Below are positions 1 to 9,210 of a stretch of 36,625 bases of DNA, one piece after another. The notes beneath the pieces were generated by a model that saw only the letters and a list, made by a program, of their open reading frames with translations, made no database searches and was not told the DNA's origin. A program made the position numbers and the translations under genes. The DNA is taken from contig NZ_WSFU01000050.1 of the NCBI RefSeq assembly GCF_016820635.1, positions 1 through 36,625 on the forward strand, written 5' to 3'. How positions within the stretch are numbered: the first letter of the stretch is position 1; each line of letters starts with the position of its first letter. This DNA is from Anaeromonas gelatinilytica (GTDB lineage Bacteria > Bacillota > Clostridia > Tissierellales > SIT17).

Positions 1-22
1 TTAATATTCTTTATAAATCAAC

Positions 23-34
23 GGGCTATCGCCC
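23..34 (-). terminator. weak hairpin after the response regulator gene
   Basis: A GGGC/GCCC stem with a 4-base loop lies 11 bases past the stop of the response regulator gene. The stem is short and the following T content is modest, so a terminator is only a guess. Nothing else is recognised in positions 1-44. Confidence 0.3.
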
Positions 35-44
35 AGAAAAATCT

Positions 45-830
45 TTAAGTGCTAAACTTCTGTGCAATAATAAATTTCAATAATGTTTTATCATTAATAA
101 TATCAATATCTATAGAATCTAAATTTACATCACAAGTAAGATATTGTTTGATTATTTCTTTCATATCTGCCTCATAATCTCTATATAAAGTTTCTCTATT
201 ATATACTATAATAGACTTATTTTTATCCAATTTAAGTAGACTTCTTTCCATTTTTGTAAGAGTTCCAATGGATTCTATTTCCAAAATATTAGAGCGAATA
301 AATACCTTTGTATTTTGTGGTCCCTTTCCAGTTTTATTCTTGACAAACTTTCCAAATGCATTTTTTATTTTTTCTTCTATTTCTAATTTATCCTTCTTAG
401 TTATAGCTCTATTTCTAAGAGCTATAAGCTCACCTTTATTTCTTAAAAATTTTATTGCAGTTTTTCTCATTATATCTGTTAATTCTCTAACATCTATAGG
501 CTTTACAATGTAATTTTCTATTCCAATATCAACAGCCTTTAGAATCACTTCTTTATCAGAAAAGGCAGTAGTTATAATGATTGGCACATAGCTTATTTTT
601 CTAATCTCTCTAGCCATAGAAAGACCATCCATATAAGGCATTTTAAGGTCACATATAACAATATCAGGTCTATATTCTTTAAATGCTTTTAAGCCTTTTA
701 TCCCATCTTCAGCAACAATTAATTGACCTACTCTTTTTTTGAGAAAAAAAGTCATTTGTTCTAATATCTCTTCTTCATCTTCTACATATAATACCTTTAA
801 ATTTTTTAACAAACCATTATCTAGACTCAT
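45..830 (-). CDS. response regulator with REC domain and DUF2294 (MpsC-like) output domain
   Basis: 261 residues. Residues 8-125 form a receiver domain: acidic pocket E-D after LKVLYV, phosphoacceptor aspartate in VICDLKMP (about residue 61), conserved T in IITTAF and K in IVKPID. There is no DNA-binding HTH. Instead residues ~145-258 match the pattern of DUF2294, named after MpsC of the Staphylococcus membrane-potential-generating system: an FGKFV helix, then GKGPQNTKVFI, then GTLTKMERSL, and a C-terminal strand after the DIDIIND turn. The start is the ATG at 830, six bases after AAGGAGG; the GTG one codon upstream is too close to it. It overlaps the end of the kinase gene, so the two are probably a translationally coupled pair. 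Family assignment of the REC part is firm; the DUF2294 part rests on motif memory. The output function is unknown: protein-protein regulation is more likely than DNA binding. Confidence 0.85.
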   Translation of the reverse strand: MSLDNGLLKNLKVLYVEDEEEILEQMTFFLKKRVGQLIVAEDGIKGLKAFKEYRPDIVICDLKMPYMDGLSMAREIRKISYVPIIITTAFSDKEVILKAVDIGIENYIVKPIDVRELTDIMRKTAIKFLRNKGELIALRNRAITKKDKLEIEEKIKNAFGKFVKNKTGKGPQNTKVFIRSNILEIESIGTLTKMERSLLKLDKNKSIIVYNRETLYRDYEADMKEIIKQYLTCDVNLDSIDIDIINDKTLLKFIIAQKFST

Positions 831-2577
831 CACACTCCTCCTTTTCTAATATTACTAACACTTTTACACCAACTTCAGTATTATCAATAATCAAATTTCC
901 ATTAAATTTTTCCTTTAATATAATCTTTGAAATATATAATCCAATACCTGTTCCCTTATTTTTTTTGGTTGTAACGTAGGGTTCAAATAACTTATCCTTT
1001 ATATCTTTTCTAATACCTCCACCATTGTCTTTTAATTGAATTAGTATATTTTTTTCTTCTGGCTTCATAAATATCTCTAAATATCTTTTTCCTTCTATAT
1101 CACTTAAAGCATCTATAGAGTTATTTATGAGGTTTAAGAAAACTTGAGAAAATATATTACTTTCACCCCTTATTTCAATCCCCTTATCTACTTTTATATC
1201 GATATCTATATTAAGATTATTTATTCTACTTATATTTAAATCTATCGAAAACATTATGGCATCATATATATTAAACTTATTATCATTATTTTGAGGCTTA
1301 AAAAAGAATTTAAAATCATCTATTGTTTCTGCCATTTTATCTATAAATTTATGATTTGAAGTAAACAATGATTTTAAATACTCTTCATCATTTTCTTTTA
1401 AATAATAATAATCCTCTATATTATAAAGAGAAATTTTTAAAGCATTTAAAGGTTGTTTTAATTGATGAGCAATAGTAGCTAACATTTCTCCCATTGCTGC
1501 AAATTTTGATTGATGCATTAAAAGAGCATTTTTTTCTTTCAATTCATTTAAATATATAGATTCTACTAAAAGCTTATTTTTCTTACTTTCAACTGTGTAA
1601 ATATATATAATCATAATTATACCTGATATAATCATTAAGATTGAAAGTATTACTGTAATTCGTGTTATATTTGTTAAACTTGATATTACTTCTTTATAAT
1701 CAGCAGATAAATTAACAATTAAAAATGTATCTCCTATATAAGCTGGAGTATATCCACTTATTTTTTTTACCCTTTTATCTTCTCCAGGCCATATTGAATG
1801 ATATTCACCTACACCACTTTCTTCATCTATCTGTCTCTCTACAATTGTTTCTAATTCACTCCAATCATAATTTGGATATTGACTTTTTCTAGCCTTTACA
1901 ACTTCTTCTCCAAGATCATCATTAGATGGATGAAGTAAAAGTCTTCCATATCTATCCTTTACTGAAATATATCCTTTATCATTTGCCTTGTAATCCTCTA
2001 AATATGTTTCATAAATATAATCCGAATCAATCTTCATCCTAATAAACCCTTGATTTATTCCATCTATTATAATAGGATGAATTATATTTATACTACCACT
2101 CTTTTCCGTATCTACATAATATATATCCTTTTGATACTTTACTGCTCTTTCTATATCAGGACTATCTTCATAATTATAACCTTTATCTTGAGTATATGCT
2201 TTTAGCAACTTCCCTTCTTTGTCTATCAACTCCAATGAAATATCTTCATTTCTTTGAATTTCATATAATACTTCAATTAAAGGAAAACTATCTTTTCCTT
2301 GTATTAATCCCATAAACTGACTATTAAACTCAGATTTTTCTATAATATTTTTTAAATAATAATCTTTTGTATTGAAATACAATTCAAGTTGATATGATAC
2401 AGTTGAAACTAAATTAAATATGTTATTTTTTTCTGATTTTATTACCATACTCCTATAATAATTATAACTACCTATTATAATACTTAGAATGATTGCCATT
2501 ATAATTATTTCTATTATAATTAATCTTCCAATTCTATAATAAAATCTTTTATTTGACTCTTTTATTCTAGTTTCCAT
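817..2577 (-). CDS. DctB-like membrane sensor histidine kinase with extracytoplasmic sensor
   Basis: 586 residues. A membrane segment at ~18-38 is followed by an extracytoplasmic domain of ~260 residues, compatible with a double Cache fold, then a second membrane segment at ~304-328. A short coiled linker leads to the H-box, where AHQLKQPL puts the phosphorylated histidine near residue 371. The ATPase domain shows the N box (NLINNSIDA), G1 (DNGGGI), F box (FEPYVTTKK) and G2 (GTGIGLYIS). The HxxxQPL H-box and MGEM lead-in resemble the DctB/HPK4 group, whose members often sense C4-dicarboxylates or other small acids through Cache domains. It directly follows the citrate-oxaloacetate operon and precedes the response regulator with a 14-17 bp overlap. 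Citrate or a dicarboxylate as ligand is inference from location only. A separate promoter is not obvious in the 105 bases upstream. Confidence 0.9.
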   Translation of the reverse strand: METRIKESNKRFYYRIGRLIIIEIIIMAIILSIIIGSYNYYRSMVIKSEKNNIFNLVSTVSYQLELYFNTKDYYLKNIIEKSEFNSQFMGLIQGKDSFPLIEVLYEIQRNEDISLELIDKEGKLLKAYTQDKGYNYEDSPDIERAVKYQKDIYYVDTEKSGSINIIHPIIIDGINQGFIRMKIDSDYIYETYLEDYKANDKGYISVKDRYGRLLLHPSNDDLGEEVVKARKSQYPNYDWSELETIVERQIDEESGVGEYHSIWPGEDKRVKKISGYTPAYIGDTFLIVNLSADYKEVISSLTNITRITVILSILMIISGIIMIIYIYTVESKKNKLLVESIYLNELKEKNALLMHQSKFAAMGEMLATIAHQLKQPLNALKISLYNIEDYYYLKENDEEYLKSLFTSNHKFIDKMAETIDDFKFFFKPQNNDNKFNIYDAIMFSIDLNISRINNLNIDIDIKVDKGIEIRGESNIFSQVFLNLINNSIDALSDIEGKRYLEIFMKPEEKNILIQLKDNGGGIRKDIKDKLFEPYVTTKKNKGTGIGLYISKIILKEKFNGNLIIDNTEVGVKVLVILEKEECDESR

Positions 2578-2611
2578 AGTATCACTCTAATTTTTTTAAT
2601 TTTAAAAAGCA

Positions 2612-2644
2612 TTTCTATCTAAGACTTAAAGCCTTAGATAGAAA
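2612..2644 (-). terminator. terminator at the end of the cit-oad operon
   Basis: A perfect 12-bp stem (TTTCTATCTAAG and its complement) with a 9-base loop lies about 40 bases past the oadB stop. On the minus strand it is followed by TGCTTTTTAAAA, so it fits an intrinsic terminator. Some read-through into the kinase gene is possible because no strong promoter is visible between them. Confidence 0.75.
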
Positions 2645-2682
2645 ACAATTTAATAGTTTTATTAAATCTTAAAAATTTAACA

Positions 2683-3810
2683 TTAAAATACTTTCAATAA
2701 TATCCCTGCTGCAACTGCTGAACCAATCACACCTGCTACATTAGGACCCATAGCATGCATTAATAAAAAATTAGTTGGATTTTCATCTTTTCCGACCTTT
2801 TGAACTACTCTTGCCGCCATTGGTACTGCTGAAACTCCAGCTGCTCCAATCATAGGATTTATCTTTCCATTACTTAATTTATACATTATTTTACCAAATA
2901 AAACACCAGATATAGTTCCTATAGAAAATGCCGCTAAACCTAATGCTGTTATTTTAAGGGTTTGAATCGTCAAAAATGTATCTGCATCAGCTTTCGCTCC
3001 AACAGTCAATCCTAATATTATAGTAATTATATACATTAATGAACTTTGTGCTGTTTCAACTAACTTTGGAACTACCCCTGACTCTTTAATTAAATTTCCA
3101 AACATAAGCATCCCAATTAAAGGAGCTGAAGACGGTAATAATCCAATAGTGAATACAGCTACTATCACTGGAAAAATTATTTTTTCTCTTTTTGATACTG
3201 GTCTTAATTGCTCCATTTTTGTCATTCTTTCTTCTTTAGTAGTTAAAGCCTTAATTATAGGCGGTTGTATAATTGGTACTAATGCCATATATGAATAAGC
3301 CGCAAGTGCTATAGTTCCTAAAAGCTCTGGAGCTAATTCTCCCGTTAAATAAATAGCTGTTGGTCCATCTGCTCCTCCTATAATTCCTATAGATGCAGCT
3401 GCAGGACCAGCAAACCCTAATAAAATTGAACCTAAAAACGCAAAAAATATTCCAAATTGCGCTGCTGCACCTAATAATATAGTCTTTGGATTTGCTATTA
3501 GGGGACCAAAGTCTGTTCCTGCCCCTACACATAGAAAAATAAGTGGAGGATATATTCCAAACTCTATACCTTGATATAAATAATATAATAAGCCACCAGC
3601 TTCACCATTTTCTGGATGAAGCATTAGATTTGCTCCAGGCATATTTACTAAAAGCATTCCAAAAGCAATTGGTATCAATAGATATGGTTCATATTTCTTT
3701 TTTATTGCAAGATATAAAAATATACACGCAATAATAATCATAATTATTTGCTTAATATCTATAATTGCAAATCCCGAACTAATCCAGAAATCATATAACA
3801 TCTTCCTCAT
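2683..3810 (-). CDS. oadB: Na+-transporting oxaloacetate decarboxylase beta subunit
   Basis: 375 residues, about nine to eleven membrane segments, typical of the beta subunit of Na+-transporting decarboxylases (OadB/GcdB/MmdB family). It decarboxylates carboxybiotin on the membrane and couples this to Na+ export. Recognisable family blocks include the glycine-rich stretch with [11 protein letters not shown], whose aspartate corresponds to the essential Na+/proton-site aspartate of the family, the GNLIKESGV segment and the C-terminal [15 protein letters not shown]. Start ATG has GAGGAGG seven bases upstream. Last gene of the cit-oad operon, 16 bases after the biotin carrier gene. The substrate is set by the alpha subunit; context points to oxaloacetate. 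Confidence 0.95.
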   Translation of the reverse strand: MRKMLYDFWISSGFAIIDIKQIIMIIIACIFLYLAIKKKYEPYLLIPIAFGMLLVNMPGANLMLHPENGEAGGLLYYLYQGIEFGIYPPLIFLCVGAGTDFGPLIANPKTILLGAAAQFGIFFAFLGSILLGFAGPAAASIGIIGGADGPTAIYLTGELAPELLGTIALAAYSYMALVPIIQPPIIKALTTKEERMTKMEQLRPVSKREKIIFPVIVAVFTIGLLPSSAPLIGMLMFGNLIKESGVVPKLVETAQSSLMYIITIILGLTVGAKADADTFLTIQTLKITALGLAAFSIGTISGVLFGKIMYKLSNGKINPMIGAAGVSAVPMAARVVQKVGKDENPTNFLLMHAMGPNVAGVIGSAVAAGILLKVF

Positions 3811-3826
3811 AATAATACCTCCTCAC

Positions 3827-4198
3827 TTATCCAATCCGGATTAAAATATCTTCAGAATTTACACTTTGTCCCTTACTTACATTTATTGCAATAACCTTAC
3901 CATCTACTGGAGAAACTATTTCGTTTTCCATCTTCATAGCTTCAAGAATAACTAAAGTTTGTCCACTTTTCACAACATCATCGACATTCACTAGAATATC
4001 TATTACATTACCTGGCATAGGTGCTTCAACTTTTTGTCCTTCAGAAGAATTTGCCATAGCTACTACTTCCTTTGTTCCTTCTTGTATAACTTCTTCTTTT
4101 TCTACTTTTAATGAGGATTTCCCTTGTCTATCGACTTCTTCTATTTCTAACTCATACACTTTACCATTCAATTTAATGTGATATAATTTTGAATTCAT
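3827..4198 (-). CDS. biotin carboxyl carrier protein of the decarboxylase
   Basis: 123 residues. The N-terminal third has the short KLYHIKLNGKVYELEIEE strand pair typical of decarboxylase carrier subunits, a low-complexity linker follows (~35-55), and residues ~57-123 form a biotinyl/lipoyl domain. The biotin attachment motif is EAMKMENE, with lysine 89 as the acceptor. The N-terminal half of the fold begins APMPGNV. It shuttles carboxybiotin from OadA to OadB. In many enterobacterial oxaloacetate decarboxylases this domain is fused to the C terminus of OadA; here it is a separate gene, as in glutaconyl- and methylmalonyl-CoA decarboxylases and in the enterococcal OadD layout. AGGAGG precedes the ATG. 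Confidence 0.93.
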   Translation of the reverse strand: MNSKLYHIKLNGKVYELEIEEVDRQGKSSLKVEKEEVIQEGTKEVVAMANSSEGQKVEAPMPGNVIDILVNVDDVVKSGQTLVILEAMKMENEIVSPVDGKVIAINVSKGQSVNSEDILIRIG

Positions 4199-4219
4199 TT
4201 ATTGCCTCCTACTGTTTTA

Positions 4220-4498
4220 TTATTTAATTCTTTTTATACTAGAAATCTGAAAATTAGGATTTTTTTTGCCTTGTCCTGCTATTATAGAAGCAGCTAAGGC
4301 AATTACAACTTTTTCCTCTTCATCTATTTCATTTACATACTTAGTATCTTCATTTTTAGATATCTTTTCATACATGCTTTCTTCTTTATAAAAAACTATT
4401 TTAAATGCTTTTAGAATAAAAAATATTATTATTAAAGTTACAAATACCAAAATCATACTAAAAACTGTTATTGTTAATGCTTTCGACATTGTTATCAT
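4220..4498 (-). CDS. oadG: OadG-like small membrane subunit of the decarboxylase
   Basis: About 92 residues. One strong N-terminal membrane segment (residues ~6-32, rich in V/I/F) is followed by a charged linker and a short segment reading EKVVIALAASIIAG near the C terminus, the usual feature of OadG/gamma-chain family members. In characterised pumps the gamma subunit anchors and helps assemble the alpha and beta subunits. The ATG at 4498 is eight bases after AGG; the upstream ATG and GTG lie within the ribosome binding site. It sits between oadA and the carrier gene. Sequence conservation in this family is low, so position in the operon carries much of the assignment. Confidence 0.8.
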   Translation of the reverse strand: MITMSKALTITVFSMILVFVTLIIIFFILKAFKIVFYKEESMYEKISKNEDTKYVNEIDEEEKVVIALAASIIAGQGKKNPNFQISSIKRIK

Positions 4499-4514
4499 TT
4501 TCATCACCTAACTT

Positions 4515-5906
4515 TTACATAGTCACTGTAATATAATGTATCTCTTGATTTTCATATTGCTCTTCAGGCTTATTTTTATTTTCCAAAAATCCCTTCGCCA
4601 CTTGTGGAAATAATGCATAAGATAATACATCTTCTACAGATTTCGCTAAATCTCCAATTTGCTCTTCATATTTTTTTAGTCCTGGTTCAATTAAATCTGC
4701 AGGACGAACTGTAATTACTTTTTCATTACCTATAATTGTATTCTTTATTTCATCATCAATAGGAGCAGGAGACCTACCATAAAGACCCTTAACATATTCT
4801 TTTATTTCCTTTGGTATGATTTTATATCTTTCTCCAGACAATATATTAAACACGGCTTGAGTACCAACCATTTGACTCAATGGAGTAACAAGAGGTGGAA
4901 ATCCTAAATCTTCCCTCACTCTTGGTATTTCCTTTAATACTTCTTCATATTTATCTAAGGCATTCTGTCCCTTTAACTGAGAAAGTAAATTTGATAACAT
5001 ACCTCCAGGTACTTGATACATCAAAGTATTTGGTTCTGCTTCCATTACTTTTGGATTTAATATCCCATTATCTCTATACTTTTCCCTTATAGGTTTAAAA
5101 TATTGAGCTATATCGTTTAATACATCTAAATTTAATTTTGAACCTCTAATTCCATCTTTAAGAGTAAGAGCTATAGATTCAGTGGCAGGTTGGCTTGTCC
5201 CATTAGAAAAGGGAGATATAGCTGTATCAATAATATCAATGCCAGCTTCGACTGCTTTTAAATAAGTCATTGAAGCAATACCGCTAGTACAATGATTATG
5301 TAATTCCAGTGGAATATTTACTTCTTCCTTTAATCTTTTTACTAGTTCATATGCAAAATATGGTGTTAAAATTCCTGCCATATCCTTAATACAAATAGAA
5401 TCTGCTCCTAATTTTTCAAATTTCTTTGACAACTCCACATAATACTCAATATCATGAACCTTACTTGTAGTATAACTTATAGCACATTGACAATGAGCTC
5501 CTGCTTCATTTATTGCTTTCACTGAAGTTTCTAAATTCCTTATATCATTTAATGCATCAAAAACTCTAATAATATCAATTCCCTTTTCCACTGATTTTTT
5601 AATAAATGTTTCTACAACATCATCAGGATAATGTTTATATCCTAAAAGATTTTGACCTCTTAACAGCATCTGAAGTTTAGTGTTTTTCACTACTTTTCTT
5701 ATTTTTTTCAATCTTTCCCATGGATCTTCATCTAAAAATCGAAGACATGCATCAAAAGTAGCTCCTCCCCACACTTCCATAGCATGGTATCCTACTTCAT
5801 CCATCTTAGATAAAATTGGAAGAATTTCATCTGTTTTTAATCTTGTTGCTATTAGAGATTGATGTCCATCTCTCAAGGCCGTTTCAGTTATTTTCACTGG
5901 ATTCAC
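4515..5906 (-). CDS. oadA: oxaloacetate decarboxylase alpha subunit, carboxyltransferase
   Basis: 463 residues. An HMGL-like TIM barrel opens with ITETALRDGHQS (metal-binding D13), carries the catalytic lysine in ICIKDMAG (K174) and the metal-binding histidines in LHNHCTSG (H203, H205). The C-terminal PYC/OADA domain follows at ~300-440. It transfers the carboxyl group of oxaloacetate to biotin, giving pyruvate. The chain ends shortly after this domain and lacks the fused biotinyl domain, consistent with the separate carrier gene. Start is a GTG with GGAGGGAG seven bases upstream. The related transcarboxylase and methylmalonyl-CoA decarboxylase subunits differ in the barrel; citrate lyase next door favours oxaloacetate. 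Confidence 0.95.
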   Translation of the reverse strand: MNPVKITETALRDGHQSLIATRLKTDEILPILSKMDEVGYHAMEVWGGATFDACLRFLDEDPWERLKKIRKVVKNTKLQMLLRGQNLLGYKHYPDDVVETFIKKSVEKGIDIIRVFDALNDIRNLETSVKAINEAGAHCQCAISYTTSKVHDIEYYVELSKKFEKLGADSICIKDMAGILTPYFAYELVKRLKEEVNIPLELHNHCTSGIASMTYLKAVEAGIDIIDTAISPFSNGTSQPATESIALTLKDGIRGSKLNLDVLNDIAQYFKPIREKYRDNGILNPKVMEAEPNTLMYQVPGGMLSNLLSQLKGQNALDKYEEVLKEIPRVREDLGFPPLVTPLSQMVGTQAVFNILSGERYKIIPKEIKEYVKGLYGRSPAPIDDEIKNTIIGNEKVITVRPADLIEPGLKKYEEQIGDLAKSVEDVLSYALFPQVAKGFLENKNKPEEQYENQEIHYITVTM

Positions 5907-5933
5907 TAATATTCTCCCTCCTTAATATACAGT

Positions 5934-6464
5934 TCATTTATTTAAAAAATAATCTGTTGCAATATGTTCTATTTTAATAAGTAAGTCTTTCAAATCATGA
6001 TCTCTAGATCTTCCACATTCAAAAGCACTTTTATCACAGAGTAAACATTTCCTAGGTTTTTTATTTTTATCTTGTCTACTAATTTGTAAACCTTTATCAT
6101 TTAAAATATCAATATCAAAAATCCTTCCTAATATATGCTTATCTTCTAATTTAGTACATAAATCTTTTACTTTAAAGGGTGAACACTTAAAAGATATAAA
6201 AGCCTCAGGACCACTATCTTTATATATTACTTTTTTATAAATAATTTCAATTTTATGTTCATCTAATATTTTCATTATTTCAAATAATCCTTCATCAAAT
6301 ATTTTTTTTATTAAATTATTATATTTTACCGAACCAGGAATATTTAATTTATATGAAATAATAGGACTATTAAATTTCTCTAATAATTCCTCATGAAAAG
6401 CCACCCTATCATCCTTAGCTTTTAAAATATCCTTTAATGATTGTTCTACACCTTCTATGGACAT
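5934..6464 (-). CDS. citX: apo-citrate lyase phosphoribosyl-dephospho-CoA transferase CitX
   Basis: 176 residues, the normal CitX length. It moves the 2'-(5''-phosphoribosyl)-3'-dephospho-CoA group made by CitG onto a serine of CitD. Family motifs visible are GRIFDIDIL at ~113-121, the ISR triplet, and the cysteine-rich block RKCLLCDKSAFECGRSR at ~138-154. The aspartates of the GRIFDID block fit the metal and nucleotide site expected of a nucleotidyltransferase. It lies 16 bases behind citF and 27 before oadA, so citrate lyase and decarboxylase genes are in one operon. Confidence 0.93.
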   Translation of the reverse strand: MSIEGVEQSLKDILKAKDDRVAFHEELLEKFNSPIISYKLNIPGSVKYNNLIKKIFDEGLFEIMKILDEHKIEIIYKKVIYKDSGPEAFISFKCSPFKVKDLCTKLEDKHILGRIFDIDILNDKGLQISRQDKNKKPRKCLLCDKSAFECGRSRDHDLKDLLIKIEHIATDYFLNK

Positions 6465-6480
6465 TTTATTATTACGCTCC

Positions 6481-8013
6481 TTATTTTACTTTTCTAATAA
6501 CATCTATGATACTTCCATCCCTATATTCCACTAAAGCCACTACCTTATCTTCATATTGAATCTTCTCTGGATTGCCTACAATTTCTATTGCTTTATCCTT
6601 CAACTCCTCTATAGTATATACTGGAATATCTGATTTCTTATATTGCTCAATTAAATCCTGTCTTTTCGGATTAATAGCAATTCCTATCTCAGTAATCACT
6701 ACATCAATCGTCTCTCCTGGAGTGATAACCGTATTTACTTTATTCACAATAGTTGGTATTCTACCTCTAACTAATGGTGCAACTATCAACGTAAGCTTTG
6801 AACCAGCAGCTGCATCACAATGTCCACCAGAGGCTCCCCTGATTACTCCATCAGATCCCGTTATAACATTTACATTAAAGTTTGTATCAACTTCTAATGC
6901 TGACAATATAACTATATCTAACTTATTTACAGCTGATCCTTTATTATGAGGATTTGCATAGAATGAAGAAGATATCTCATGATGTCTTTCATTTTTACTA
7001 ACTGAATTAGCCGCCACTAAATCAAAACTTTGTACATCAAAAATATTATTTATTAATCCCTCTTCAAGCATTTCAACCATAGGTTTAGTTATGCCACCTA
7101 ATGCAAAACTTCCTTTAATATCTTGTTTAATCATTTCATTTCTTAAAAATCTAGTTACAGCTAAAGATGATCCTCCTGTACCAGTTTGAAATGAAAACCC
7201 ATCTTTAAAATATTCTGACCCTACAATTACTTTACTTGCATAATCAGCAATTAATAATTCTTTTGGGTTTTTTGTAAATCTAGTAGCTCCTGAAGCAATA
7301 CCTTTTGAATCTCCTATTTCATTAACTTTTACAACATAATCTACATTTATCTGTAAAATACTTGCTGGCATATTTGGATAATCTACTATACTATCTGTTA
7401 TAATAATTACCTTATCTGCATATTCTGCATCTATTTTAGCATATCCCAAAGGTCCACAAATAGCATTTCCATTCGATCCATTAGCATTTCCATATTCATC
7501 TGAGGAAGATGCTCCTAAGAATGCTACATCTATTTTTATATCTCCAGATTCAATAGCTCTTGCTCTTCCTCCATGAGAACGAATTATTACTGGTTCTTCC
7601 ATTAATCCTTTAGAGATTTCCTCTGCTAACTCTCCTCTTAATCCACTAGATGTAATTTTCTTTATTACTCCATTTTTTATGTGTTTTATTAATGGTGCAT
7701 GTATACTAGTTAAAGAACTAGAAGCTAATGTTAAATTTTTAATTCCTAATTTAGCAATTATATCCATGATATTATTTATAATATAATCACCTGATCTAAA
7801 ATGATGATGAAAAGAAATAGTCATTCCATCTTTTAATCCACTTTTTATAACTGCATCTTCTAGAGATGCTAATAGTTTACTCTCTCCTGGTTTAACTCTA
7901 ATTATTTTTGGAGATGATTTTCTCCCTTCTATTGCCTGTTCAAATGGTCCTTGATAAATTTTATAATTCCCTGCTATTTGCTCTGGAATATCTCTTCCTA
8001 AATTATTCTTCAT
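6481..8013 (-). CDS. citF: citrate lyase alpha subunit (citrate:acetyl-ACP transferase)
   Basis: 510 residues, full family length. CitF exchanges the acetyl group on the CitD prosthetic group for citrate, giving citryl-ACP. It belongs to the CoA-transferase superfamily, and the [11 protein letters not shown] block near the N terminus and [13 protein letters not shown] in the middle are typical of CitF. A second conserved glycine-rich run is [18 protein letters not shown] at ~390-410. It overlaps the end of citE by 11 bases, which suggests translational coupling, and has GGAGG nine bases before the ATG. Confidence 0.97.
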   Translation of the reverse strand: MKNNLGRDIPEQIAGNYKIYQGPFEQAIEGRKSSPKIIRVKPGESKLLASLEDAVIKSGLKDGMTISFHHHFRSGDYIINNIMDIIAKLGIKNLTLASSSLTSIHAPLIKHIKNGVIKKITSSGLRGELAEEISKGLMEEPVIIRSHGGRARAIESGDIKIDVAFLGASSSDEYGNANGSNGNAICGPLGYAKIDAEYADKVIIITDSIVDYPNMPASILQINVDYVVKVNEIGDSKGIASGATRFTKNPKELLIADYASKVIVGSEYFKDGFSFQTGTGGSSLAVTRFLRNEMIKQDIKGSFALGGITKPMVEMLEEGLINNIFDVQSFDLVAANSVSKNERHHEISSSFYANPHNKGSAVNKLDIVILSALEVDTNFNVNVITGSDGVIRGASGGHCDAAAGSKLTLIVAPLVRGRIPTIVNKVNTVITPGETIDVVITEIGIAINPKRQDLIEQYKKSDIPVYTIEELKDKAIEIVGNPEKIQYEDKVVALVEYRDGSIIDVIRKVK

Positions 8014-8902
8014 ATCCCGATTCCTCCTTATATATACCTGCAGCCATAGCTAAATGAAGAACCCTATCTGCCCTATCAACAATTGGTTTATCAATCATTT
8101 TTCCATTTAAAGAAATAACACCTGAACCCTTATCTGCTGCCTCCTTAATAGCTCTCTTTACATCTAATGCCTTTTTAATCTCTTTATCATTTGGTGTATA
8201 GATTTCATTTACTGGTCCAATTTGTCTTGGATTTATTATAGATTTTCCATCAAAACCAAGTTGTTTTATAAACTCTATCTCTTTTCTAAATCCCTCTTCA
8301 TTATCAACATCAGAAAATACAGTATCTAACGCATATATTCCTGCAGCCCTTGCGGCTAATACTATTTGACTTCTTGCAGTAAATAGTTCCATACCGTCCA
8401 GATATCTTTTTGTCTTCATATTAGTAACAAAATCTTCCGCTCCAAGTGCAATACCTATTAATCTACTACTAGATGTAGCAATATCATAAGCATTAAATAC
8501 ACCTAATGGCCCCTCTATTGCTGCCATCATTTTTGTAGTACCTAATTCTTTGCCTATCTTTTTCTCTACTTCTTCTATGATTGCCTCTACCTCTAAAACA
8601 TCTTCCTTAGTTTCTGTTTTTGGAAGTCTTATAACATCTACTTCCGATCTAACCATTGCTTCAATATCATTTTTCCCATAAGGAGTATCTAAACCATTTA
8701 TTCTAACAACTATCTCGGTATTTCCATAATCTACTGTTTTTACTGCATTATATACTAAAAACCTAGCAGCATCCTTCTCTGCCAATGCAACAGAATCTTC
8801 TAAATCAAACATTAGACAATCTGCTCCATATATATATGCATCTCTTAACATCCCAGGATTATTACCCGGAACAAACATCATAGTTCTTCTTAGACGATCC
8901 AT
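8003..8902 (-). CDS. citE: citrate lyase beta subunit (citryl-ACP lyase)
   Basis: 299 residues. CitE cleaves citryl-ACP to oxaloacetate and acetyl-ACP. It is a HpcH/HpaI-type TIM barrel: [10 protein letters not shown] at the N terminus, [13 protein letters not shown] as the second strand, an arginine in VVRING, and Mg2+ ligands in [10 protein letters not shown] (E130) and LGAEDFV (D157). The C-terminal KSIINPRQI segment is also typical. The ATG shares one base with the TAA of citD (TAATG), indicating coupled translation. Confidence 0.97.
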   Translation of the reverse strand: MDRLRRTMMFVPGNNPGMLRDAYIYGADCLMFDLEDSVALAEKDAARFLVYNAVKTVDYGNTEIVVRINGLDTPYGKNDIEAMVRSEVDVIRLPKTETKEDVLEVEAIIEEVEKKIGKELGTTKMMAAIEGPLGVFNAYDIATSSSRLIGIALGAEDFVTNMKTKRYLDGMELFTARSQIVLAARAAGIYALDTVFSDVDNEEGFRKEIEFIKQLGFDGKSIINPRQIGPVNEIYTPNDKEIKKALDVKRAIKEAADKGSGVISLNGKMIDKPIVDRADRVLHLAMAAGIYKEESGYEE

Positions 8903-9195
8903 TAGTTAATTACCTCCCAATTGTAATCTTCTTTTATATCAGCACCTCTGTATGCAGCAGTTAATACTCTTGCTCTTATAGTACAATCTAATGCTCCTTT
9001 ATCAACAGCTATCACTTTAACATCTTTTATATCTAAATGCTCTAATGTTTCTCTAATTACTTTCCTGATTTGATTCCCAAACTGTTTCTCTACAGAGCTT
9101 TTTAATTCAATTTCAATTCCTTGTCCTGCTTCAACTACTATTTGGATATCACTAGATTCCATAGTTCCTGCTATAGCTCTTTTTATGATTCTCAT
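8902..9195 (-). CDS. citD: citrate lyase gamma subunit, acyl carrier protein
   Basis: 97 residues. The small acyl carrier of citrate lyase. The serine that receives the phosphoribosyl-dephospho-CoA group is expected at residue 14, and Ser14 is present in [10 protein letters not shown]. The C-terminal [13 protein letters not shown] block is also family-typical. I place the start at the ATG at 9195, because a longer reading from the TTG at 9210 would include the ribosome binding site GGAGGTG, and the shorter form puts the modified serine at its usual number. Confidence 0.95.
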   Translation of the reverse strand: MRIIKRAIAGTMESSDIQIVVEAGQGIEIELKSSVEKQFGNQIRKVIRETLEHLDIKDVKVIAVDKGALDCTIRARVLTAAYRGADIKEDYNWEVIN

Positions 9196-9210
9196 AACTT
9201 TCACCTCCAA

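Noticed and set aside
1-44. Open frame on the minus strand that ends with TAA exactly at position 1
   Set aside because: It is blocked by a TAG just upstream in the same frame, has no proper start or ribosome binding site and is only about 16 codons long.
268-513. 81-codon plus-strand frame inside the response regulator gene
   Set aside because: It lies fully opposite a well-supported gene, has no ribosome binding site, and its hydrophobic composition is what the complement of an AT-rich helical protein gives.
3251-3532. 93-codon frame within oadB
   Set aside because: Same strand, shifted frame of a conserved membrane protein gene; its Ser/Tyr/Asn/Arg/Cys-rich translation has no recognisable family.
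6572-6949. 125-codon plus-strand frame opposite citF
   Set aside because: Mirror of a full-length conserved citF; no start signals and no operon context.
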